Below, piece by piece: positions 32,519 through 42,688 of a stretch of DNA of 64,000 nt; position 1 is the stretch's first letter; every line of letters starts with the position of its first letter. The notes under the pieces are model-generated. The model was not told where the DNA came from and did no database searches. It saw only the letters and a program-made list of their open reading frames with translations. Source of the stretch: Anagrus nilaparvatae (Eukaryota > Arthropoda > Insecta > Hymenoptera > Mymaridae); the NCBI GenBank assembly GCA_022575985.1, contig JAKSXM010000246.1, positions 11,860,001-11,924,000 on the forward strand. The letters are read 5' to 3'. A program made the position numbers and the translations under genes.

Positions 32519-32787
32519 TTTTAAATCAAAGTGCGAGTTACTGAAAATGTTGAAAATGGGATCGTTTTGAGATATTTTTTGAAGTTAATTGCCTTAAAAT
32601 TAAAAAGATTCCCAGAGCCGTTTTTTTTTTCAGATAAAAAACCGTATGTTAAGCTTTTTTTCATTTTTTCTGAAGAAATAAAAACGGTTGTGGGAATTTT
32701 TTTAATTTTTACGGCAATTAACTTAAAAAAATATTTCAAATCAATCCCATTTTCAACATTTTCAGTAACTTGCACTTTGATTTAAAA
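32519..32787. mobile_element. Palindromic MITE at the duplication breakpoint
   Basis: A 269-bp foldback. The left end ttttaaatcaaagtgc is the exact complement of the right end gcactttgatttaaaa, and pairing continues inward for 75 bp or more. Both strands therefore show near-identical translated frames. Copy 2 of the duplication holds only half of this element (36956-37047), so the inner breakpoint lies inside the MITE. Confidence 0.8.
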
Positions 32788-33382
32788 TGATTTATTATGA
32801 GTAGAGATGGACCAGAACAAGCAACAATTTTTCGAGACGAGACGAGATTATCGCGCCGAGACTCTCGGTCTCGTTTCGATCTCGAAATTTGTTTTGAAAA
32901 ATAATTCATATGAAAAATTTAAATTTGAGTACAAAGAAATCTTACTTAAGCTTTTATTGCATACCTATTATATGTATATTTAATTGTGGTAGGATCATGA
33001 TAGAATAAAAAAAAAATAAGATAAAAAAATTTGTTCCTATTTTTTTTTACATTCAGTACTTATAAGAATGGAAGATTATAATAATAATAATTATTATCAA
33101 GTTTAATAAAAAAAATGAAATTATTAATTTTTGCTATTAAGTTCGCAGCTACCCTAGTAAATATTTTATATTTTTAAACAGTTCAATTTAGCTGCTGCCT
33201 TAATAATTATTTTATATTTTTAAACAATTCAATTTAAGTCATATAGAATATATGGTCACGATTGACGATACAATGCCTTTATCATAGTATGGCGAGAAAC
33301 TCGTTGATTGGTAAAAACTCGTTGGTAAAAATTGTTTAACTTTTTCTAGAGCACGTGAACAAAAAATTAGAATACAAATGTA

Positions 33383-33513
33383 CACACCAAACCTAAAAGA
33401 GTTTTTTGTTACATAGAAAAGATTGAATTATTTTGAGGTTAATTCCTCTCTAAAGAATTAAATAAACATTCAATCTTTTCTACGTAACAAAAAACTCTTT
33501 TAGGTTTGGTGTG
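33383..33513. mobile_element. 131-bp MITE, CACACCAAACC ends, TA target
   Basis: Inverted ends CACACCAAACCTAAAAGAG / CTCTTTTAGGTTTGGTGTG pair for about 45 bp with one mismatch and are flanked by TA on both sides (33381-33382, 33514-33515). The TA duplication suggests mobilisation by a Tc1/mariner-type transposase. Confidence 0.8.
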
Positions 33514-33553
33514 TAGGTATGTTTTGTAGAAGGTAGATATGCTTTGATTCTGA

Positions 33554-34370
33554 AGTTCCTCAATGAGGAACCATTGTGATGGGTCAAATTTTGATTTTTG
33601 ATTTTTTGGCATATAAGCACGTTTTGGGACCTCAGGAAGCTAAAAACCCGGTTTTAAAAAAAATGAATGTGTGTGTGTGTGTGTGTGTATGTGGGTATGT
33701 AACCGATGAAATTTTACAACCATTATGGAATTAAGACCTAATTTTTTTTTCAAAAATTTTTTCATCAAAAAATCTCAAACTATACTTTTTTTTTTTTTAA
33801 TTTGGATGTAATACCTCATTTATTTCCATGAAAGTACTTATATTTGAAAGTACGATTTTTACTCGATATGTCGAATCTGATAAATAATATTTTGAAAATT
33901 TTTCCCCAAAATCTTTGTCACAAAAAAATACAAAAAATACCAAATTATTTTTTCTCTTTGGACGTAGTACCTAATTTATTTCTATATGAGTGTACTAGTT
34001 TTAGAAAGTTCGTTTATAGTAATTTTTTGGATCTGATACCGAATTTTAAAAAAATTTTTTTCTCATTATTTTTTTTAACAAAAAAAATTTTAAAACTGCA
34101 ATATTTTTTTTTGTTTCTGGATGTAATACTTCATTCAGTTCCATGAAAGTACTTATATTTGAAAATATGGTTTTTACTCGATATCTCGAATCTGATAATT
34201 AATTTTTCGAAAAATTGTTTCAAAATTTTTGATCAATAAAATAAACTTAAAAATTAATAGAAATGTATGTATGATTGTATGCTTATAATTGGTGATATCT
34301 GTGGCATATTGAAGTATTAAAGCTCATTGTTTGAGGAACCTTAGTGCCAGCTAGTTGGCAGGGTATTTTT
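33554..34370. repeat. Hairpin-ended repeat family, copy A
   Basis: Starts with the hairpin gttcctcAatgaggaac, runs through a fixed head (ttggcatataagcacgttttgggacctc), a (GT)n tract at about 33668-33690 and diverged tandem monomers. It ends gaggaaccttagTGCCAgctagtTGGCA. Copy B (45943-48143) has the same head and end. No ORF is present. Confidence 0.75.
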
Positions 34371-34604
34371 GCAATATTTTGTAAGCAGAGCTAAAATTAT
34401 CTAATTAACTGCCTTTTTTGGAGAAAGGGTAGAAAATATTATGATTCAATAATTACAAGCTCTAATTGAGTTATAAAACTAATTATAGGACGTGAAAACT
34501 AAACCTCTAAAAAGGACTAGTTACAATACATAAATGCTAAATATTACAATAAAATCGCTATTCTTATAATTTCTAATTATCACCTTTACTAGATGTTAAG
34601 ATTG

Positions 34605-34821
34605 TAAACTCAAAATATTCTGCTTCCGTAAACTGGAATTATTCTATGTCTTTAAATCGAAAATATTCTAAGTCTTTCAACTCGAATTATTAGAAGTCTC
34701 TAAACCCGGATTATTTTAAGTCCCTAAATTTGAATTTTTCTAAGCCTCTAAAAGTAAATTATTTATAAGTCCCTAAATAGAAATTATTCTAAGTCCCATT
34801 TGACCCCCCCCCCCCCCCCCC
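34605..34821. repeat. About 30-bp minisatellite ending in poly-C
   Basis: Diverged repeats of ctaagtcYctaaaNNNgaattatt, then tttgacc and a C tract at 34804-34821. The same repeat plus C tract recurs at 53155-53345 and 53640-53785, and in reverse complement near 36840-36905. Confidence 0.65.
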
Positions 34822-35583
34822 GCTTAAATCAGACTCATTTGACCATCACTTGATTATCAGATTTACAGGTTACCCCTCCTTATAAACATGTTCAATGTTA
34901 AAACTACAATTTTTGCAACAAATTGAAAATTGATCAATTTGGGCCAAAAATGGGTATTCACAAAGTGAGTTCAATACTCTTGGAAGATCAAATTTTACCA
35001 AATGGTTATGGATGAGTTTATTATGTTGAAAAAACTTGCCGAGTATCCTTCGTTCACTCCATTGGGCCTTCTAGTCCTAGAAACGTAGGGTTCAATGTTA
35101 TAAAATAGGATTTTTTGGTAATTTTCAATGAAACGCTAAAACCCCACAAGTTATCCAAAACGTGTTTGGTTGGTTTCATTTTTTTGGTGTAAGTGTCACC
35201 TTTTGAACGCCGTTACTATTTGGTGTCATTTGGTGTTCCAAGTGTATTGAACTCCCCTTGTCAGTTTACTCATTGTAAAGAAGAGAATTTAAAATAAAAA
35301 TTAAAAAAGATAAAATATTTTGCATACAAATAATTCTGAAGGACAAATAAAGAATTTTTAGAAAAAAGCGTTTAGAATGTTTTTGAGACTTATAAAACCC
35401 ATTTTTGTCTAAAATTGCAATTTTTAAGGTAATTTAAAAATTAATTATTTTGGGACAAAAATGGCCAGTTAGTTAATTGGCTATAACATTGAGAAACTCA
35501 GCGATAAAAAATTGCAGTATCCGAGGCTTGACAAATGATTTTAATACCAAAAAATTGTGACCAACAAGAAATGTTTTTTTTAA

Positions 35584-36224
35584 CCCATTTACGCCCAAGC
35601 GGACGTAAACGGAAATTCAAAAAAAAAAATAGGTTCCCGTATAGATAGAGACTTTTAAATTACATGTCTTTAAATTACATGTTTTAAATTACATGTAAAA
35701 TTCTAAAATTTAGTTTCCTATATAAAAATAATAAATTCTATAGGTTCCATTTAGCCCTGATTACCCCTATTTTTACGCTTATAGAAGCGTTTTAGCTCAA
35801 AACAAATTCAAAAAATGAAATTAGGAGTAAAATTTACCTATTAGAACCGATTTGGAACTAAAAAAACAATATTTGAAGTTTTTGGGATAACTACCCCTAG
35901 TTGCAATATAAGGGTTGAAATCCAATTAAATGTCCCATAAAACTAAAAAATGTAAGTTTTTTGCACAAATTAGTAATTTTAAATGTTTTTTGGTATCAAT
36001 TTTTTATTTTTATATTGATTTTTCCGTCATTTTTATTTTAGCCCCTTTTTCACCCCCATTACCCCTATTTTTGGGGCATTTGAAAGGGTCGTAAGTTAAA
36101 TCTGACTTCAGATTCGGTAAGAGAATGAAATTTTACTATAGACATGCAATTTAAAAGCCTCTATCTATACGGGAACCTATTTTTTTTTTTACTTTCCGTT
36201 TACGTCCGCTTGGGCGTAAATGGG
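35584..36224. mobile_element. 641-bp piggyBac-type MITE with TTAA target duplication
   Basis: The ends CCCATTTACGCCCAAGCGG / CCGCTTGGGCGTAAATGGG pair for about 85 bp and are flanked on both sides by TTAA (35580-35583, 36225-36228). CCC..GGG ends plus a TTAA duplication are the mark of piggyBac-mobilised elements. The interior is non-coding. Confidence 0.88.
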
Positions 36225-37585
36225 TTAACTAACTAACTAAAAAGCAATATTACCAAAAAACTCTATTTAAAAGTTTTGTGCACAGTATTTTTATGCCTAG
36301 AAGGTTGGAGTAAACGAAGGTTATCGGGTTTTTTTTCAATATATTAATGAAAATAATTTGTAATTTGGTTTCCTAAAGGTAGCGGTCTCTTGTTAGCGAA
36401 AGTAAAGTAAAGATAACAAAAAATCTGCCTCCTTCTTGCAACTTTGTTAACTTTTTGCATAAGGGAACTTAAGTAAAATTTTTTCTTGCAAAATAGTTGT
36501 TATTACATGGTCTTCTGGTGCTGGACATGGTATTTTTAAAGTCATATGACAAAATTAAATTCATAGGTTGTTATGAATGGGACATCTACGTATGTCGCGT
36601 TCATCTATACTACGATATAATAGTGTTAGTGTGTGTTAATGCGAACCTTTAACATTTTTTTTTTGTCTTTTGACTTTAAAAATAACACGTCCATCACCCA
36701 AAGACCTTTTTCAGGATTTAACAAAAAAAATTGTCCCCACTCCTATATTAACATAGAACATGTTCATTAAAAGTTTGGCTTGGCAGGAGAGGGCGAAAAA
36801 TTGAAATTTTTAGGGGATTGGGTGAAATATTAACGTATTTAGGGGGGGGGGGGGTTAAAAAGTGACATTTTTAGGGGAGTGGATGAAATGGACTTAGAAT
36901 AATTTGAAGTGGGAGTCAGTGCCTGATCAGGCTCTGATAAGAACAAGAACTTCTTATCTTTTTAATTTTTAAGGCAATTAACTTCAAAAAATATCTCAAA
37001 ACGATCCCATTTTCAACATTTTCAGTAACTCGCACTTTGATTTAAAATCGTTTCAAGCTCGCCGTGAAATTTATTAAAAAAAAGGATATAATACAAGTAC
37101 AAGAAAAAAATAATTTATCTATGGTAACAATAATATTTTTTTAGGAATAACGACCATTTCCAGACAATAAAATTTATTATTAAATATACTTTTAAATTAT
37201 TTTTCTACTTCTTACTTCTTCTTACATCGTTAATTCTTTTTCGTCAATCGAAAAATCTTTGCAGTCATTTTTTGTATCCGGCATGGAATGTTCTATTTTT
37301 TTATCCAAGTGGACACACATGTTTGGATACAATTCGTATGCAATGTGGATACAACTTTTTTACTTGAGTTATCAGTAGTATAAAAAAAAATGATTCTATA
37401 CAAAAAATTAATTGATAAAAGAACAAAAATCAAGTAAAAAATTTATTAATTAATTTAATTGTTTTCAGTTTAAATAATAAACTTCATGACGACGAATAAA
37501 TTAGTTTGGTAATAAAGTATAATTTTCAATAAAAATTTTCATGTTTTTGCATTTATTTAAGAATAATTAATTTTGTTCAAAATTG

Positions 37586-37592
37586 TATATAA
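37586..37592 (+). promoter_or_regulatory. TATA box of peptide gene copy 2
   Basis: tatataa about 75 nt before the 5' UTR donor at 37664 (ttca|gtaagt). The 5' UTR intron 37664-37740 ends 13 nt before the ATG. Confidence 0.7.
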
Positions 37593-37753
37593 ACTGAATT
37601 TGGCAAACTTTAAAATCATAACAGTTTCAGCAATCACAAGAAATACAACCCAAGGATATTTCAGTAAGTAAACTGTAAAATTATTTAAAAGAATCTTTTT
37701 TTTTAATTCTAACATTAAATAATTTTGAATTATTTTTAAGATTTCGAATTAAA

Positions 37754-38696
37754 ATGAACGGAATCATGCGTGCATTTCTATTAGTCGCCATCTTTGCTGT
37801 ATTATTTAATATTTGTGCTGCTGGACCTAAAAGACATGAAGGTCCCGGAAGTCGTCAACGCCATTCCGGAAGTTCTGAAAGCCAATTTTACGATAGTGAT
37901 GAAAGTGAGGAAAGGCACAGGAATAGGCACGAATTCAATGTAAGGAATTTAAAAATCAAATTAAGTTGCTGTGCTTGAAATTTCAGAGAATCCGCTTAAA
38001 ATTTCAAGCAAGACGTAAAATTTTGAAATTTTTTTTTCTAAGCTTACAATTTAATGAATGAAACTTGAGAAAAACTCTGCTGGTTTTTTTACACCCTATT
38101 GGTTGATTGTGTAAAATGTTGTTATTCTAAAAATTAAATAATTTCAAGCAACGCGACTTAATTATGCATATTTGTAAAAGAATTTCTTTACTGTAAAATT
38201 TGCAACTTTGGTAGGGATTAGGAAGGATGGTAGTAGAACTATTTGAAGGAACTGGAGATATGGGGGAAGGTGTAATGGATAATATGGGTGTAAGTATACC
38301 TCGAACAGTTAATTCTGCTTTTATTTCAAATTATTATAATCAGATGTTACGGTCCGAAAAAAAAGTTTTTCATTTTCTGGAAAATGTAAAACTAACAAAC
38401 ATTCAAATTTTGTATCGCAAATTTCTCAACCCAAATCCAAAATTTCAATTAATTCGCCCTAACAACTAACAGTTTGGAAAGATGTGACTAATTAATTTTT
38501 GGCAGTAATAAACTAACAAAATACACACATTCGGCAAACGAGAATATTTAATAAATTTTAGTCAAACGTAAAACTGGTTTTAAGATAATAATGCAAAATC
38601 ACAAAAAATTGATAAAATAAATTTTTTTTTAAACAGAATTTTGCAGGAAGAACTGTCAAAGGAGTAAAAGATACTATGGGCAGAGTGTTTGGATAA
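37754..38696 (+). CDS. Small secreted peptide gene, copy 2 (3 coding exons)
   Basis: Coding exons 37754-37939, 38215-38289, 38637-38696; 106 residues, identical in protein to copy 1. Introns start gtaagg and gtaagt and end in gtag and acag. Polyadenylation signals aataaa lie at 38717 and again near 38764-38777. Exons 2 and 3 each begin and end in phase 0, so exon 2 can be skipped or swapped without a frameshift. That matters because a diverged exon 2' lies 445 nt downstream of the stop. Function unknown. Confidence 0.87.
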
Positions 38697-39140
38697 TCAC
38701 AGAATTCGTCCAGAAATAAAATGATTAAAAAAACACTGAAAAATATGTAATTTTTTTCTTGTGAATAAATAAATAAAATTTAAAATTATTTTGACTTATT
38801 GTTTTCTTTATTTGATGAAAATTAATTTAAAAAAAATTTTTCAACGTTCAACATTTTAAACTGTCACGTGGTATTTATGCCTGAAATTCTGGCATAGAAT
38901 CCTCAATAAGCGGAGTATGCGCGTTCGCTTTTTTTTAATGCCACTATTTCTGTCTTATATTTATCTGTATGTGTATATTATTTATTATTATATTTATACT
39001 ATTATAGATTTTTCTTACACCCTATTGTTTGATTGTTTGATATCTTGTTATTCCTAAAATTAAAAAATGTCAACCTATCCGACTTAATTATGCATATTTG
39101 TAAAAGAATGTCTTTACAGTAAAATTTGCAACTTTGGTAG

Positions 39141-39215
39141 GGGCTAGGAAGGATTGCAAGTGAAGTGTACCGTGGATTTGGAGGTGCGGTGGATGGTATA
39201 TTCAAAAATTTTGGT
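39141..39215 (+). pseudogene. Diverged extra exon 2 (exon 2'), copy 2
   Basis: Same as 30351-30425: acceptor ggtag at 39140, donor gtaagc at 39216, 25 codons. Its surroundings (ttgcatattt.., and the downstream stretch from tggaaaatgt to tttggcag) mirror the introns around exon 2. The duplication that made it therefore included the introns, but no terminal exon follows. Confidence 0.6.
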
Positions 39216-39895
39216 GTAAGCATACCTCAAAAAGTTAATTCTACTTTTATATCAAATTATTATAATCAGAAAACGTAAAATTGCTTGACTTAGATAATTA
39301 GTTTTGGTGTTACTTCTTTCGTCCAAAATGGAGAATTTTTTACGAAAAACAAAAATAAAATTTTGCATTTGTGTTTAAATTCTTTGCGAAAAACGGTCCA
39401 AAAAAAAAATTTTCATTTTCTGGAAAATGTAAAATTAACAAAACATTAAAATTTTGTATGGCAAATTTCTGAACCTAAATCCAAAATTTCAATTAATTCG
39501 CCCTAATAACTAACAGTTTGGAAAGATATGACTAATTAAATTTTGGCAGTAATAAACTGACAAAAAACATAAATTCGACCATTGAGATTCAGAATTTACT
39601 TTTTTTTTAATTAAATTTTTCATTTCCAGTAATTGCCAATACGCGCAATTGACTTTGATTATTAAAAAAATTAGGTATTTTCTGATTAATTTAAATTTAA
39701 TGATTTTTATGTGAGTTTATTATGACGCTATGGTTAGAGGTAATGTTTTATCTAGAATGTACCTATTTCGACGAAAAAGTCATGATCTCTCGCAACTGAT
39801 GCAGGAAAATTTTAGAAGCCCGTAATAAAGAATGAACCAAAAAACTCCAGATCGCACGTAAATTACTATCCGAGGCAAAACTGATCTTTATTTTT

Positions 39896-41304
39896 CTATG
39901 TTTTTAGGCAAACATTTTAAATTCATTTCCACGTACTAAACATTTAATACTTAAAAAAACATTATATCTGTTTTAATTCTGGTTAATAATTCTTTTTTAA
40001 TTTATTCACATTTTATTTTAAACCTTTTTTTTTTAATTAAAAAATTTATGAAAAAAAATTCTACATATTTGAAAAGTAAAATTTTAGTAGTTATTTGAAT
40101 TATAATAAGGTATTTTTTTTTAATTTTAAATAATAATTAAAAGATTACACTCATATATTAAAAAATTTTTACTTTTATTTAAAATTATCTTCTTTTTTTA
40201 CTTTAATCGTAAATTAATATTAATGAGGCAATTCTTTTTATTTTTTCTCTTACTTTTTTTTTTAATTAAATTTTTTATTTCCAGTAAATGCCAATACGCG
40301 CAATTTTTTTTTTGTGATTAATTTAAATTTAATCATCTTTAAGTGAGTTTATTATGAAGCAATGGGTAGCAGGATGGTTAGAGGTTATGTTTAAAGTGAT
40401 ATTCATGAGGTCGCGCCTTTTTTTTATAACGAAAATTTACAAATTCTTTTAAAAAATTTTTTTTCTTATCAGTAGCCGAAAGTACGTAGTCATGTTCTCT
40501 CGCGACTGATGCAGGAAAATTTTAGACTTCCATAAATAAAGAAAGACCCAAATCGCAGGTTACCATTCTCGGGTTTACCTCGAAACGTAATTCAAATGAG
40601 TTTTGGGTCAGTCGTTACTTTTCTGGAATCAAGCCGTAAATATACTATTTAAAAATCCCTTTTCTTGTCATCGGCCATAAAGCACTTAATTCCCCCAGCA
40701 CGGCTCTATTTGAAAATACATATTATCTTGCCACTGACGAAGAAAAATTAAGTTTTGCTTTTAGCCATAAAAAAGAAAGCTCAAGATCGCACGTAAATTG
40801 GTATCCGAGGCAAAACCAATCTTTATTTTTACGGCCTCGGATAAAAATATAGTACTCCAACAAGTTCGACGGTTCGAAGTTTTTATTTTAAGCAGTAATT
40901 TTAATGCCCAGAATTTATACCAGAAAGTTAGATTTTCATCAGATTACTTAATTAATAGAAAAATCTTTAAATTTCGATTGATTTATTGAGTGCAATGGGA
41001 GCAAAATTATAAATTAATTAAGTAATACACTGTAAGAATTCTTATCCGGGTAATAAATTTACTATAATACCATAATAACACAATAATTACAATAATTACC
41101 CGTACAAGAATTTTTACAGTATATAAGTTTCCATAAGAGTAGGAAAGAATAGGAATGAGATATTAGGCCCTCTTAAGGGCCGTGTAACCAAGTGAAACAT
41201 TAGGGTGGCACGCCGCCGTTTATTTTATTTGGGATATTTCTTGTAATTTTTGAAATTTTTATGATTTAAAAATTTACTTAACGTCACTTTACAGAATTTA
41301 AAAA
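39896..41304. other. Scrambled repeat-rich stretch between copies 2 and 3
   Basis: Contains a second, diverged version of the aattaaattttttatttccagtaa...gccaatacgcgcaatt segment (40262-40310; first at 39608-39650). It also has repeated tgatgcaggaaaattttaga blocks (39796, 40508) and a match to the flank of copy 1 at about 40780-40905. The last part (40985-41300) is AT-rich with nothing recognised. Confidence 0.55.
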
Positions 41305-41436
41305 AAATTAATTTTCATCAAATAAAGAAAACAATAAGTCAAAATAATTTTAAATTTTATTTATTTATTCACAAGAAAAAAATTACATATTTTTCAGTGT
41401 TTTTTTAATCATTTTATTTCTGGACGAATTCTGTGA

Positions 41437-42379
41437 TTATCCAAACACTCTGCCCATAGTATGTTTTACGCCATCGACAGTTTTTCCTGCAAAATTCTGT
41501 TTAAAAAAAAATTTATTTTATCAATTTTTTGTGATTTTGCATTATTATCTTAAAACCAGTTTTACGTTTGACTAAAATTTATTAAATATTCTCGTTTGCC
41601 GAATGTGTGTATTTTGTTAGTTTATTACTGCCAAAAATTAATTAGTCACATCTTTCCAAACTGTTAGTTATTAGGGCGAATTAATTGAAATTTTGGATTT
41701 GGGTTGAGAAATTTGCGATACAAAATTTGAATGTTTGTTAGTTTTACATTTTCCAGAAAATGAAAAACTTTTTTTTCGGACCGTAACATCTGATTATAAT
41801 AATTTGAAATAAAAGCAGAATTAACTGTTCGAGGTATACTTACACCCATATTATCCATTACACCTTCCCCCATATCTCCAGTTCCTTCAAATAGTTCTAC
41901 TACCATCCTTCCTAATCCCTACCAAAGTTGCAAATTTTACAGTAAAGAAATTCTTTTACAAATATGCATAATTAAGTCGCGTTGCTTGAAATTATTTAAT
42001 TTTTAGAATAACAACATTTTACACAATCAACTAATAGGGTGTAAAAAAATCAGCAGAGTTTTTCTCAAGTTTCATTCATTAAATTGTAAGCTTAGAAAAA
42101 AAAATTTCAAAATTTTACGTCTTGCTTGAAATTTTAAGCGGATTCTCTGAAATTTCAAGCACAGCAACTTAATTTGATTTTTAAATTCCTTACATTGAAG
42201 TCGTGCCTATTCCTGTGCCTTTCCTCACTTTCATCACTATCGTAAAATTGGCTTTCAGAACTTCCGGAATGGCGTTGACGACTTCCGGGACCTTCATGTC
42301 TTTTAGGTCCAGCAGCACAAATATTAAATAATACAGCAAAGATGGCGACTAATAGAAATGCACGCATGATTCCGTTCAT
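41437..42379 (-). CDS. Small secreted peptide gene, copy 3 (variant)
   Basis: Coding exons 42379-42194, 41918-41844, 41496-41437; 106 residues. Signal peptide and exon 2 are identical to copies 1 and 2. Exon 1 has one change (Glu to Asp four residues from its end). Exon 3 reads NFAGKTVDGVKHTMGRVFG against NFAGRTVKGVKDTMGRVFG, three residue changes from five base substitutions within 30 bp. All splice sites and the TATA box are kept, so it appears functional. Confidence 0.87.
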
Positions 42380-42540
42380 TTTAATTCGAAATCTTAAAAA
42401 TAATTCAAAATTATTTAATGTTAGAATTAAAAAAAAAGATTCTTTTAAATACTTTTACAGTTTACTTACTGAAATATCCTTGGGTTGTATTTCTTGTGAT
42501 TGCTGAAACTGTTATGATTTTAAAGTTTGCCAAATTCAGT

Positions 42541-42547
42541 TTATATA
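42541..42547 (-). promoter_or_regulatory. TATA box of peptide gene copy 3
   Basis: ttatata on the plus strand (TATATAA on minus), in the same position relative to the 5' UTR donor as in copies 1 and 2. Confidence 0.65.
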
Positions 42548-42688
42548 CAATTTTGAACAAAATTAATTATTCTTAAATAAATGCAAAAACATGAAAATTT
42601 TTATTGAAAATTATACTTTATTACCAAAGTAATTTATTCGTCGTCATGAAGTTTATTATTTAAACTGAAAACAATTAAATTAATTAAA

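Larger units (their letters stand above)
29670..32609 (-). repeat. Left arm of a 2.94-kb inverted duplication (peptide gene, copy 1)
   Basis: The reverse complement matches 36956-39895 base for base apart from a handful of substitutions and single-base indels, introns included. Example: 30197 region aaat(a/g)c and one T-run difference near 32600. The arm holds a complete secreted-peptide gene, its TATA box and an extra exon-2-like unit. The spacer between arms is 4,346 bp. Confidence 0.93.
32610..36955. other. 4.3-kb spacer between the inverted arms, filled with repeats
   Basis: Contains the rest of the palindromic MITE, a cluster of gagac/ctcg palindromes at 32835-32886 and a TA-flanked MITE (33383-33513). 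Next come a hairpin-ended repeat (33554-34370), a 30-bp minisatellite with poly-C (34605-34821) and a TTAA-flanked MITE (35584-36224). The complement of the poly-C minisatellite end lies at 36720-36905. No gene was recognised. Confidence 0.7.
36956..39895 (+). repeat. Right arm of the 2.94-kb inverted duplication (peptide gene, copy 2)
   Basis: Exact-length partner of 29670-32609. Its inner edge cuts the palindromic MITE. At the outer edge similarity stops at 39895, yet the sequence that should follow reappears at about 40826, as if about 0.9 kb had been inserted or shuffled there. Confidence 0.93.
41305..42688 (-). repeat. Third copy of the peptide-gene unit, 1.38 kb
   Basis: Matches about 30737-32121 of copy 1 in the same orientation, about 10.6 kb to the right. 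It stops short of exon 2' on one side and of the spacer MITE on the other. Outside coding exon 3 I count only a handful of differences. Confidence 0.9.

Noticed and set aside
32521..32785. Two overlapping 84-codon ORFs on opposite strands with similar proteins
   Set aside because: The similarity is caused by the palindrome of the MITE, not by coding constraint. The residues are AT-driven (Phe, Lys, Ile).
33844..34146. 100-codon ORF in the hairpin-ended repeat
   Set aside because: The frame runs through tandem monomers of the repeat, and other copies do not keep it open.
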